Positions 52,139-60,532 of a DNA stretch of 64,000 nucleotides are shown piece by piece. Source of the DNA: Sediminibacterium sp. GTDB lineage: Bacteria; Bacteroidota; Bacteroidia; Chitinophagales; Chitinophagaceae. Position 1 is the stretch's first letter. Every line of letters begins with the position of its first letter. The DNA lies in contig JAIYCS010000051.1 in the NCBI GenBank assembly GCA_027487895.1, positions 1-64,000 on the forward strand, written 5' to 3'. The notes under the pieces are model-generated. The model worked only from the letters and a program-made list of their open reading frames with translations, was not told the DNA's origin and ran no database searches. A program made the translations under genes and the position numbers.

Positions 52139-53649
52139 TCAAATGTATTAAGTGGGAAACTAATTAATATGGCTGTTCCTTTATGGATACTACTTTTTAT
52201 GTGAATTTGCCCTAAGTGTTGTTGCACGAGGTAGTGCACAAGCATGAGACCTAGTCCAGTTCCTTCTATGCTTCCTACATTACTGCCCCTCAAAAAGGCA
52301 GTAAATAGTTGTCTTTTATATTTTTCAGGTATTCCAATGCCCGCGTCAACTACAAGTAGTGTCCATTTGTTTTTTTGAAAACGAATTTGCGCCTGCGGGG
52401 CTCTCTTATTGGGTGAATATTTGAATGCATTTGATATTATATTTTCAAATATCATATGTAGCATATTGCTATCGGCAATTTGTGCTTTTCGCTCCCCTTT
52501 TGTTTTTACCTCTAGTTGTCTACCGTCTTTGTACGGCATAAACGACTCTGTAGCCACTTTATGTAAAATAGACACCACATTGCAACTACTTAATTGAAGG
52601 GCTAGGTTCCCCGATTCAATTTTGCTGATGAGTAAAAAGTCGTTGAGTAGTTTGGTCATTTTATCTACTTGACTAATAATTCTGGAGAGATATTTTGAAG
52701 TAGCAATGGGAATGTTTTGAAACTGATTAGCAGTTTGCATTTCTAGTATTTCGGCACTGGATAAAATAATGGACAAAGGCGTTCTTAATTCGTGAGAAAC
52801 CAGGTTGATAAAATTTGATTTTAATTGACTGAGTCTGCGAGCGGCACGTTCTGCTTTTTGATGTTCCTGCTCTGCTCTTATGATGTCAGTGATATTGGTA
52901 AAAAACACAGCCACATGTAGCTTGTTGGTATTGTAATCGGTAAATTTTGTGAAGTGATAACTAAGCCTCACTTTATTTTTTTGCGCATCTAGTAACCAGG
53001 CTTTTTTGTTTTGATGGACATACGACTCTGTGGCAGTATAGGAAATAAAATTTTTTAAAAATTGTCCGCCGCTACTTTTAATGATGTCAAAAATGTTTTT
53101 TGAATTACTGCCTGAAGTTTGTTTCCACATGGGATTGGCATAGGTTAACTGCCCTTCGTGGGTACAAACAACAACGAGTTGCTCCATGGCATCAATCAAA
53201 TGCCTAAAGTCTTTTTCACGTTCTATTTGTAGCTTTTCACGATTTCTAATATTGGTAATATTAATACCATACCCAATGACAAAATCATGGTTGCCGTTTT
53301 GATCCCTTACCGGAAAAAATTTTCGAAGATTAAAAACGGGCTTACCTTCTTTATCTTTATTGATTTCTTCAAACTCTACTTGTATGCCTTCTGCTAGCGC
53401 TTCTGTAAAATAAGACCTTCTGTTAATGGCAAGTTCCATGGGTTTGTTAAACGCGCTGCAATATTCGAAATCATTTTTACCAATAATCCAGTTTCTCGAA
53501 TCTCCTTTAGAAAGGGCTAGTTTGTTTACGTACAAATAATTATGGTTGGTATCAAATATGGCAATGTCGGCGGGGATATTAAAAAGCAATTGCTTGAAAA
53601 AATCATTTTCTTGTTGTAGTGAATGTATCAAATGCATTTGATCCCCCAT
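52135..53649 (-). CDS. Cytosolic PAS-domain sensor histidine kinase
   Basis: 504 residues without membrane segments. Two PAS domains (about 15-135 and 145-262; the first with NYLYVNKLALSKGD, the second with GQLTYANPMWKQTSG), a coiled coil, the phospho-acceptor His286 in VSHELRTPLSI, then N box ENIISNAFKYS, DAGIGIP and GTGLGLMLV of the ATPase domain. It probably senses a cytoplasmic ligand or redox state. It lies 2 bp after the single-domain response regulator gene and overlaps the receiver-kinase gene by 4 bp. Confidence 0.9.
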   Translation of the reverse strand: MGDQMHLIHSLQQENDFFKQLLFNIPADIAIFDTNHNYLYVNKLALSKGDSRNWIIGKNDFEYCSAFNKPMELAINRRSYFTEALAEGIQVEFEEINKDKEGKPVFNLRKFFPVRDQNGNHDFVIGYGINITNIRNREKLQIEREKDFRHLIDAMEQLVVVCTHEGQLTYANPMWKQTSGSNSKNIFDIIKSSGGQFLKNFISYTATESYVHQNKKAWLLDAQKNKVRLSYHFTKFTDYNTNKLHVAVFFTNITDIIRAEQEHQKAERAARRLSQLKSNFINLVSHELRTPLSIILSSAEILEMQTANQFQNIPIATSKYLSRIISQVDKMTKLLNDFLLISKIESGNLALQLSSCNVVSILHKVATESFMPYKDGRQLEVKTKGERKAQIADSNMLHMIFENIISNAFKYSPNKRAPQAQIRFQKNKWTLLVVDAGIGIPEKYKRQLFTAFLRGSNVGSIEGTGLGLMLVHYLVQQHLGQIHIKSSIHKGTAILISFPLNTFE

Positions 53650-53651
53650 GG

Positions 53652-54104
53652 TTATCTGACTTTTAATTGTTGCTGTTCAATGACTTCATTTGCTGTGCTT
53701 GTTAATAGTTCCAGTAGTTTATTTTTATTGATAGGCTTTTGTATATAGCCACTGATACTAGAGGCATCTTCTTTTTTTGTAAAATGCTCGTAACTCGAAG
53801 CGCTAATCACGATAATGCGTGTAAAGGGATACGATGCTTGATTGTTTTTAACAGCCTTTATAACCGCGTATCCATCCATAATGGGCATATTGAGGTCAAG
53901 AAGCATGATGGTGGGAATATTTTTACCCAGGTTTAATTGCCTCATGGCCTCTTCACCATTAATAGCATCAGCGGTGATACAATCAAAAGATTGCAGCAAA
54001 AAGTGAAGTAAAGCTCTGTTTACTTCGTCGTCATCTACTATGAGTAACCTACATTTTGAAACCTTCAAAGGCATATCTTGACAAGCTAGCATTTTAGTTA
54101 TCAA
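53652..54104 (-). CDS. Single-domain response regulator
   Basis: Up to 150 residues consisting of one receiver domain: LLIVDDDEVN acidic pocket, phospho-acceptor Asp70 in IMLLDLNMPIMDGY, VISASS and the Lys in YIQKPINK. No output domain, so it acts as a phosphate carrier or by protein contact. The start is uncertain: ATG at 54104 is used here, but ATGs at 54092 and 54074 would remove 4 or 10 residues lying before the fold. First gene of the three-gene relay. Confidence 0.88.
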   Translation of the reverse strand: MITKMLACQDMPLKVSKCRLLIVDDDEVNRALLHFLLQSFDCITADAINGEEAMRQLNLGKNIPTIMLLDLNMPIMDGYAVIKAVKNNQASYPFTRIIVISASSYEHFTKKEDASSISGYIQKPINKNKLLELLTSTANEVIEQQQLKVR

Positions 54105-54222
54105 TCACCCATTTTTGCCCCTCATTTGAGCCATGTATTTACCGCAAATTTTTATTAGACGTCTTCCGCCTAAAACCATAAATTAGCTGAAGCATTCTAT
54201 TATTATACGCTAAACCCTTGTT

Positions 54223-55596
54223 ATGCAAATACTTAAATCCACCATTCTTACCACTATTTTATGTGCTTTTATAATGGCACCCATGGTAGCTCAAACCAAA
54301 AAAGGAGGGAATTGGACCTCACTTTTTAATGGAAAGGACTTAACAGGGTGGAAGCAGTTGAATGGAAAGGCCAAATATGAGGTAATCAATGGAGAGATTG
54401 TAGGTGCTACTGTTTTAGGAGAGCCCAATTCTTTTTTAGTAACGGAAAAAAATTACGGTGATTTTATATTGGAACTAGAATTCAAATTAGACGACATGAT
54501 GAATTCTGGTATTCAATTTAGAAGTGAAAGTAAACCCGACTATTTAAATGGTAGGGTACATGGGTATCAATACGAAATTGATCCTTCACCAAGGGCATGG
54601 ACAGCGGGTATATATGATGAGAGCCGCAGAGATTGGTTGTACCCTGTGTCTTATAACGAGCCAGCTAAAACGCTCTTTAAATTTCAAGCATGGAATACTT
54701 GTCGGATAGAATGTATTGGAAATACCATCCGTACTTTTTTAAATGGCAAACCGGTAGCTAGTTTAGTGGATGACCTAACGGCTTCTGGTTTTATTGCACT
54801 TCAAGTTCACTCTATTGGTAAGCCAGAAGAAGCAAATAAAAAAATTAGATGGAGAAATATTAAAATTCAAACCACCAATTTACAGGCCACACCACTCGAG
54901 CCCATATTTGTCGTAAATCTACTGCCCAATCATGTGTCGGAGCAAGAAAAAATGCAAGGGGTGCATTTATTATTTGATGGTAAAACGACAAACGGATGGA
55001 GAGGCGCCTATAAAGCAGGTTTTCCGGACAAGGGTTGGAGCGCACAGGATGGTATTTTAACGGTACAATCTTCTAATGGTGCAGAGTCTACCAATGGTGG
55101 AGATATTGTATCCGAAAAAGAGTATGATGCCTTTATATTTCAGTTTGATTTTAAATTAACAGCTGGTGCCAATAGTGGCGTAAAATATTTTGTTACAGAA
55201 AAAGAAAACAATGCGGGTTCTGCTATTGGTTTGGAATATCAAATACTCGATGACGCCCTCCACCCTGATGCTAAATTAGGGTCCATTGGAAATAGAACAT
55301 TAGGATCACTCTATGATTTAATACCTGCTGTTAAAGAAAACCGCGCGCGCCGTAAAATTGGCGAATGGAATAGGGGTATGATTAAAGTAACAAAAGACGG
55401 AACCGTATCGCATTATTTAAACGGCTGGAAAATGCTTGAATACAAAAGAGGTGAGCAATATTTTTATGCACTGGTGGCAAAAAGTAAATATGCCAACTGG
55501 CCTAATTTTGGCATGGCGCCAAAAGGTCGATTGCTCCTTCAAGACCACGGCAATGAAGTTTCTTATAGAAGCTTAAAAATGCAAATGCTTCAATAA
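54223..55596 (+). CDS. Exported protein with two DUF1080 (3-keto-disaccharide hydrolase) domains
   Basis: 457 residues with signal peptide (STILTTILCAFIMAPMVAQ). Two tandem concanavalin-like DUF1080 domains: the first (about 30-215) has SLFNGKDLTGWKQLNG, MNSGIQFRSE and the second (about 240-455) LLFDGKTTNGWRGAY, GANSGVKYFV, and GNEVSYRSLKM at the end. DUF1080 proteins hydrolyse 3-keto-glycosides or bind sugars. The two copies are divergent in sequence, so the duplication is old or came by fusion. A LacI-type regulator gene ends 3 bp away on the other strand and may control a sugar-responsive unit including this gene. Confidence 0.88.
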   Translation: MQILKSTILTTILCAFIMAPMVAQTKKGGNWTSLFNGKDLTGWKQLNGKAKYEVINGEIVGATVLGEPNSFLVTEKNYGDFILELEFKLDDMMNSGIQFRSESKPDYLNGRVHGYQYEIDPSPRAWTAGIYDESRRDWLYPVSYNEPAKTLFKFQAWNTCRIECIGNTIRTFLNGKPVASLVDDLTASGFIALQVHSIGKPEEANKKIRWRNIKIQTTNLQATPLEPIFVVNLLPNHVSEQEKMQGVHLLFDGKTTNGWRGAYKAGFPDKGWSAQDGILTVQSSNGAESTNGGDIVSEKEYDAFIFQFDFKLTAGANSGVKYFVTEKENNAGSAIGLEYQILDDALHPDAKLGSIGNRTLGSLYDLIPAVKENRARRKIGEWNRGMIKVTKDGTVSHYLNGWKMLEYKRGEQYFYALVAKSKYANWPNFGMAPKGRLLLQDHGNEVSYRSLKMQMLQ

Positions 55597-55599
55597 AAA

Positions 55600-56568
55600 T
55601 TAAATTTTACCCTCCTTCCAAGATATGCTGCGGCTATTTTCGGTGGCAGGTGTTTTTTCTTGCATAATTTTAAGCAACAACTCAATGGTTTCTGTGGCAG
55701 CAGCTTTGCCGCTATAATATGCATATGAAATAGTGGGTGGCAGTAAGTTTGGTATGCCTGTTTCACTCATGCCAAATAGCGCTATAGGAGATGGAGCAGC
55801 TTGTAGTGCCTGCCATGCGCCCAGAATGAGTGCATCGTTCATACAAAAAATGGCATCGTATTTTTTTTGTGTTACTGCGCGTTTACAAAGCGAATACGCT
55901 TCTGATGTGGATGAAGCATATTCCACACCAACATTATTTTCGTGAGCTGAAACAGTATCAATAAATGCGTTTAAAATAAGCTCGGTTCTTTGTGGGGTGC
56001 TTTCATCAAAAACGGCTAGAATTTGCTTTTTGTTTTTTGCTATTATTTTTTGTGCAACCAAATTGGCTACTGCTTCAATATCTTCTTTAAAATAATGCAA
56101 CCCTGTACTTGGGAGGTTGCCGCCAACTACAATAACAGGAATACCCAATTCTTTTATTTTTTTAAATTTTGGGTTGGGTGGTTGTAGTGGGTCTTGACAT
56201 ATAATTATGCCGTGTACTTTATTTTGTTTACAAAACTTTATTTGAGCAGTAGTGCTAACCGTATTATTTGTAAGTGGCAAAACCAGTAAACTATAATCTG
56301 CATTTTCCGCTAACTGATTGGCCGTATGTATAAAATCTTGAAAATAGTTTGAAGGTGTCACCGGAATAAAGAGTGCTATAAAATGACTACTTCTAATAGC
56401 ATTGTACACCGTATTTGGATTGGGAGAGTAATTGAGCTTGGCGGCCGCTGCTAGCACTTTTTTTCTGGTTTGCACCGAAATATCCGGATGTCCTTTAAGC
56501 GCCCTTGATACCGTTGAAATACTAAGCCCAAGTGTAGTAGCTATTTTATGTAGCGTAGTGTCTGACAT
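55600..56568 (-). CDS. LacI-family transcriptional regulator
   Basis: 322 residues. N-terminal LacI helix-turn-helix TLHKIATTLGLSISTVSRAL with the hinge KKVLAAAAKLNYSPNP, followed by a periplasmic-binding-protein-like sugar domain (HGIIICQDP, YDAIFCMNDALILGAW). Likely senses a carbohydrate effector. It is convergent with the tandem DUF1080 gene and divergent from the YcxB-like gene, with only 39 bp to the latter. Confidence 0.92.
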   Translation of the reverse strand: MSDTTLHKIATTLGLSISTVSRALKGHPDISVQTRKKVLAAAAKLNYSPNPNTVYNAIRSSHFIALFIPVTPSNYFQDFIHTANQLAENADYSLLVLPLTNNTVSTTAQIKFCKQNKVHGIIICQDPLQPPNPKFKKIKELGIPVIVVGGNLPSTGLHYFKEDIEAVANLVAQKIIAKNKKQILAVFDESTPQRTELILNAFIDTVSAHENNVGVEYASSTSEAYSLCKRAVTQKKYDAIFCMNDALILGAWQALQAAPSPIALFGMSETGIPNLLPPTISYAYYSGKAAATETIELLLKIMQEKTPATENSRSISWKEGKI

Positions 56569-56581
56569 AATTAAAATTAGT

Positions 56582-56589
56582 TACTTTTG
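56582..56589 (+). promoter_or_regulatory. -7 element for the YcxB-like gene
   Basis: TACTTTTG matches TAnnTTTG, 18 bp before the ATG at 56608. No clear -33 TTG at the correct distance; that stretch lies inside the lacI-type coding start. Confidence 0.45.
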
Positions 56590-56607
56590 GCCTAATCTAT
56601 TTCAAAT

Positions 56608-57081
56608 ATGCAGCATTCATTTAGTTACGAGAAAAATAAAGTGATCCAAGGGGTGCGTTATCACTTTGTACAGGACAGGGCCATCAAATTACTCGTGATA
56701 CTAATCAATGTTTTTGCGATTGTTTCGGCTGCATTATTTTATTCAAAAAAAATTAGGCCAGAGCCCTTTTTATTGGGATCTATTTTGTGGATTGTAATGA
56801 TGGTTACATTTTGGTACATCATGCCACATTCTATTTATAAAAAAGCAGCCACTTTTAAAGATAGCTTCACCATTTTGTTTACAGACATGCAGGTGAGCCT
56901 TAGTAATGATAGAGGAACTGTTAACTGGGACTGGCAAAAGTTTTCAAAATTTTTTGAAAGCCCGCATTTCTTTCATTTGTATTTTGACGCCAAATCTTTT
57001 TTTATTGTTCCAAAAGAAGGTATGACCGAAGACATGCGTCATGAACTAAGGGGGCTACTCAATAAAAAAATAGGTGCCTAA
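56608..57081 (+). CDS. YcxB-like membrane protein
   Basis: 157 residues: a short N-terminal strand region, two membrane helices (AIKLLVILINVFAIVSAALF and FLLGSILWIVMMVTFWYI), then a C-terminal domain with SFTILFTDMQVSLSNDRG, WDWQKFSKFFESP and SFFIVPKEGM, the pattern of YcxB-family proteins with a bacterial PH-like fold. No function is known. It ends 3 bp before the convergent GNAT gene. Confidence 0.72.
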   Translation: MQHSFSYEKNKVIQGVRYHFVQDRAIKLLVILINVFAIVSAALFYSKKIRPEPFLLGSILWIVMMVTFWYIMPHSIYKKAATFKDSFTILFTDMQVSLSNDRGTVNWDWQKFSKFFESPHFFHLYFDAKSFFIVPKEGMTEDMRHELRGLLNKKIGA

Positions 57082-57084
57082 ACT

Positions 57085-57513
57085 TTATAAGGTTTTTTGC
57101 ATCTCAAAGTGCGGGATGGTTACTTCTTCAAATTCATCGCCTACAATCTTATAGCCTAGTTTTTCATAAAAGCCTACCGCAGACTTTCGGGCATGCATAT
57201 GTAATACTTTATAGCCTCTATCGCGGGCTACATTTTCGGCAAAATTCATAATAACCCGTCCAATTCCTTTTCCTTGTAGTCCAGAAACCACTGCCATTTG
57301 ACGCAAACGGATGTTAGTTTTATTGTCTGGTGTTAAAATACAGCAGCCTTCCAAGTCATCATCTTCAAAGAAACCAATTAAAATGTCATCCTTTTCTTTG
57401 TCTAAATCGGACTGATCAAAGGTTAAACCAAGTGGATGACGCAGTATTTGGAACCTTAAATCCACCATTTTCTGGTATGAAGGAGATCCAAATTCAATTA
57501 TTTTCAGAGACAT
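57085..57513 (-). CDS. GNAT-family N-acetyltransferase
   Basis: 142 residues with the GNAT core: RLRQMAVVSGLQGKGIGRVI holds the Q/R-x-x-G-x-G/A acetyl-CoA loop (GLQGKGIG) and the C-terminal KSAVGFYEKLGYKIVGDEF is the usual last motif. Substrate unknown. Confidence 0.88.
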   Translation of the reverse strand: MSLKIIEFGSPSYQKMVDLRFQILRHPLGLTFDQSDLDKEKDDILIGFFEDDDLEGCCILTPDNKTNIRLRQMAVVSGLQGKGIGRVIMNFAENVARDRGYKVLHMHARKSAVGFYEKLGYKIVGDEFEEVTIPHFEMQKTL

Positions 57514-57624
57514 ACTGTAAGGTTTAAGTACAATATAGGTATGATTTTCATGATTTTAGCGCTTAGTTGCACCATTGTGCATAATTGAGCCTCGGGCCTG
57601 TGGAAACAAAAATGTCCGAAAAGA

Positions 57625-57653
57625 TTGGTTATTTAACAAAAAGTATATTTTTG
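57625..57653 (+). promoter_or_regulatory. acpP promoter
   Basis: TTG at 57625-57627, 18-bp spacer, TATTTTTG at 57646-57653 (TAnnTTTG). Predicted transcription start near 57658-57660, giving a leader of about 18 nt to the ATG at 57677. This is one of the best promoter matches in the window, as expected for an abundant protein. Confidence 0.75.
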
Positions 57654-57676
57654 CGCCGTAAACAAAACCTTTTACA

Positions 57677-57913
57677 ATGTCAGACATCGCAACAAGAGTT
57701 AAGAAAATCATCGTTGACAAATTAGGCGTAGACGAAGCAGAAGTTACAAATGAAGCTTCTTTTACCAATGACCTCGGTGCAGATTCACTCGATACCGTTG
57801 AGTTAATTATGGAATTCGAAAAAGAATTCAACATTTCTATTCCAGACGAGCAGGCTGAAACCATTACTACAGTTGGCCAAGCTGTTGCCTACTTGGAAGA
57901 GCACGCTAAATAA
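57677..57913 (+). CDS. acpP: Acyl carrier protein
   Basis: 78-residue acidic four-helix protein carrying growing acyl chains in fatty-acid synthesis. The phosphopantetheine site is the Ser in [15 protein letters not shown]. Length and charge are typical. It heads acpP-fabF-rnc, a common Bacteroidota order. A strong hairpin separates it from fabF and may limit readthrough. Confidence 0.97.
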   Translation: MSDIATRVKKIIVDKLGVDEAEVTNEASFTNDLGADSLDTVELIMEFEKEFNISIPDEQAETITTVGQAVAYLEEHAK

Positions 57914-57940
57914 GCATTCTATTTAGGAATAATTTTTTTT

Positions 57941-57980
57941 AATCCGCCTTTCTGAAGTTTACTACTTTGAAAGGCGGATT
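57941..57980 (+). terminator. Hairpin between acpP and fabF (attenuator)
   Basis: Arms AATCCGCCTTTC (57941-57952) and GAAAGGCGGATT (57969-57980) form a perfect 12-bp stem; the 16-base loop contains a further AAGT/ACTT pairing. The A/T run after it is weak, so it looks like a partial terminator or RNA-processing structure that lets acpP be expressed above fabF. Confidence 0.65.
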
Positions 57981-58002
57981 ATCACTTAATCAGGTTTAAG
58001 TT

Positions 58003-59256
58003 ATGGCACTTAAAAGAGTCGTTGTTACAGGAATTGGTACGCTAACACCTATTGGAAATAATCTCAATGATTATTGGCAGAATTTATTAGCGGGCGTTTC
58101 AGGGGCAGCACCTATCACTCTTTTTGACGCTTCTAAATTTAAAACACGTTTTGCGTGTGAGATTAAGGGCTTTGATCCAACTCAGTTTATGGATCGTAAA
58201 GAAGCCAGAAAATTAGACCGTTTCGCACAAATTGCCCTTGTAGCCAGCGATCAAGCTGTTGCAGATGCGGGTATTTCAAAAGATAATGTAGATCCAGACC
58301 GTGTAGGTGTCATTTTTGCTAGTGGCATTGGTGGTCTCGTAACTTTTCAGGAAGAAGTATTAAACTTCGCCGCAGGAGATGGAACACCTCGTTTCAATCC
58401 TTTCTTTATTCCAAAAATGATTTTAGATATTGCTGCCGGACAAATTTCCATGCGTCATGGATTTAGAGGTCCTAACTATGCAGTGGTGAGTGCTTGTGCA
58501 TCTAGTACCAATGGTATTGTTTGTGCAGTAGACACCATCAGATTAGGAAAAGCAGATATCGTTGTTGCCGGAGGCGCCGAAGCCGTAATTGGTGAAGCAG
58601 GTATTGGTGGTTTTAACGCCATGAAAGCCATGAGTGAGCGCAACGATGACCCAGCAACTGCCAGCCGCCCTTACGACAAAGACAGAGATGGATTTGTAAT
58701 GGGAGAAGCTGCAGGTGCCCTTATTTTAGAAGATTATGACCACGCTGTAAAACGTGGTGCCAAAATATATTGTGAAATTGCTGGCGGTGGTGCAACTGCC
58801 GATGCTTACCATTTAACGGCTCCACATCCAGAAGGACTAGGTGCATTAAACGTAATGCGCGCTGCATTAAACGATGCTGGTATGCAGCCTGATGAAATTG
58901 ATTATATCAATACGCACGGTACTTCAACGCCGCTTGGTGATGGCGCCGAAACAAAAGCCATTACTGGAGTATTTGGTGAGCACGCTTACAACCTCAATAT
59001 CTCGGCAACTAAATCAATGACAGGTCACTGCCTAGGTGCTGCTGGAGTTATTGAAACCATTGCCTGTATCCAGTCGGTGATTCATGATATTGTTCCGCCT
59101 ACCATCAACCATTTTACAGACGATCCAACCCTAGATCCAAGACTTAATTTCACATTCAACGCTCCTCAAAAAAGAGTGGTGCGTGCTGCTTTAAGTAATA
59201 CGTTTGGATTTGGCGGGCACAATGCTTGTGTGATTGTCAAAAAATTCATAGCTTAA
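58003..59256 (+). CDS. fabF: Beta-ketoacyl-ACP synthase II
   Basis: Elongating condensing enzyme of fatty-acid synthesis, 417 residues. The Cys-His-His triad is seen in VVSACASSTNG, YINTHGTSTPLGD and SATKSMTGHCLGAAG; KRVVVTGIGTLTPIGN is the usual start and SNTFGFGGHNACVIVKK the usual end. It lies 89 bp after acpP, and rnc starts 3 bp downstream. Confidence 0.97.
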   Translation: MALKRVVVTGIGTLTPIGNNLNDYWQNLLAGVSGAAPITLFDASKFKTRFACEIKGFDPTQFMDRKEARKLDRFAQIALVASDQAVADAGISKDNVDPDRVGVIFASGIGGLVTFQEEVLNFAAGDGTPRFNPFFIPKMILDIAAGQISMRHGFRGPNYAVVSACASSTNGIVCAVDTIRLGKADIVVAGGAEAVIGEAGIGGFNAMKAMSERNDDPATASRPYDKDRDGFVMGEAAGALILEDYDHAVKRGAKIYCEIAGGGATADAYHLTAPHPEGLGALNVMRAALNDAGMQPDEIDYINTHGTSTPLGDGAETKAITGVFGEHAYNLNISATKSMTGHCLGAAGVIETIACIQSVIHDIVPPTINHFTDDPTLDPRLNFTFNAPQKRVVRAALSNTFGFGGHNACVIVKKFIA

Positions 59257-59259
59257 GTT

Positions 59260-59967
59260 GTGCAGTTTTTTAAGCAACTTTTTTCTTCTTCATCATCAAA
59301 TAGTTTTGATCAGCAACTAAGAAATGTGCTTGGTTTTAAACCAGGTAAATTACTGCTGTATTCTACTGCCTTAAGCCACCGTTCTGTGAAAGAAACGGCA
59401 GAAGCAAACAATGAACGATTAGAGTATTTAGGAGACGCTGTGTTAAGTGCTGTTGTTGCCGATTATTTATTTAAAAGATACCCCTACAAAGGCGAAGGAT
59501 TTTTGACAGAGATGCGCAGCAAAATGGTAAACAGACAACAACTCAATGACGTTGCCTTAAAAATGGGACTTCGAAAATTAACCATGTATAATAAATTTGA
59601 CAATGCTTTAAAAGGAAGTCAAATTTTTGGCAATACGCTAGAAGCATTGGTGGGAGCGGTTTACCTGGATCAAGGATATATAAAAACGCAGGCATGGGTA
59701 CTCAAACAAATTGTGATACCACATATGTTTGTGGACGATTTAGAACAGATCGATATTAATTTGAAAAATAAATTAATTGGCTGGGCTAGCAAAAATGGTA
59801 AACTATTAGACTTTGAACTCGTAGAAGAAAAGATGGAAGGAACACGCAGGCTTTTTACTATTCATGTAACCATCGATGGAGAAGTCATTGCACTTGGTAA
59901 GGGTTACAACAAAAAAGACGCCAGTCAAGTAGCGGCGCAAGTAGCCGTAGAAAAATTAGCGTTGTAA
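59260..59967 (+). CDS. rnc: Ribonuclease III
   Basis: Double-strand-specific endoribonuclease for rRNA and mRNA processing. 235 residues: catalytic domain with NERLEYLGDAVLSAVVADYL (signature with acidic metal ligands) and TLEALVGAVYLDQG, then a C-terminal double-stranded-RNA-binding domain ending GKGYNKKDASQVAAQVAVEKL. The start is GTG at 59260, 3 bp after the fabF stop. The hairpin upstream of fabF could be a target of this enzyme, which would be autoregulatory, but that is speculation. Confidence 0.95.
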   Translation: MQFFKQLFSSSSSNSFDQQLRNVLGFKPGKLLLYSTALSHRSVKETAEANNERLEYLGDAVLSAVVADYLFKRYPYKGEGFLTEMRSKMVNRQQLNDVALKMGLRKLTMYNKFDNALKGSQIFGNTLEALVGAVYLDQGYIKTQAWVLKQIVIPHMFVDDLEQIDINLKNKLIGWASKNGKLLDFELVEEKMEGTRRLFTIHVTIDGEVIALGKGYNKKDASQVAAQVAVEKLAL

Positions 59968-59999
59968 ACGCGCTGTTTTTACGCCATCACATGAAGGCA

Positions 60000-60410
60000 C
60001 TATTTCGCCTCAATAATTTCTTGACATAATTCTACTAGCACACCTCCTGTATTTTTGGGGTGTAAAAAGCAAACCCATTTATTATCGGCCCCTCTTTTGG
60101 GCGCTTCTTGGAGTAGGGTAAAGCCCTCAGCTTGCATACGGGCCATTTCGGCGTAAATATCCTCCACTTCATAAGCGATATGGTGGATGCCTTCCCCCTT
60201 TTTGTCTATGTATCTAGCGATAACTCCTTCAGGATCAGTGGAACATACCAGTTCAATTTTACTATCGCCCACTTTAAAAAAGGCCGTATTTACTTTTTCG
60301 GAAGCCACGAGTTCCTGCTTGTAACAAATTGTGTTTAACATTTTCTCGTATAATGGCACGGAAACTTCAAAATTTTTGACCGCGATACCAATATGTTCGA
60401 TTTTTTTCAT
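60000..60410 (-). CDS. mce: Methylmalonyl-CoA epimerase
   Basis: 136-residue glyoxalase-fold (VOC) enzyme interconverting the (R) and (S) forms of methylmalonyl-CoA. Metal ligands appear in KIEHIGIAV (His), SKIELV, GIHHIAYEV (His) and GVLVELCQ (Glu). ATG at 60410 begins MKKIEHIGIAV as in the family; an in-frame ATG at 60476 would add 22 basic residues with no match. It stands alone, divergent from iscS. Confidence 0.92.
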   Translation of the reverse strand: MKKIEHIGIAVKNFEVSVPLYEKMLNTICYKQELVASEKVNTAFFKVGDSKIELVCSTDPEGVIARYIDKKGEGIHHIAYEVEDIYAEMARMQAEGFTLLQEAPKRGADNKWVCFLHPKNTGGVLVELCQEIIEAK

Positions 60411-60532
60411 GACAAGCCGTTTTTTGCTTTTACGAATTGAGAAAAAATGAGGCTTTGTGCCCCTTTTGACCCGCAATTATAAACCTATTGCAGTACTTTC
60501 GTGTTTATAAGTAAAGCAAATTTCAGAATATT

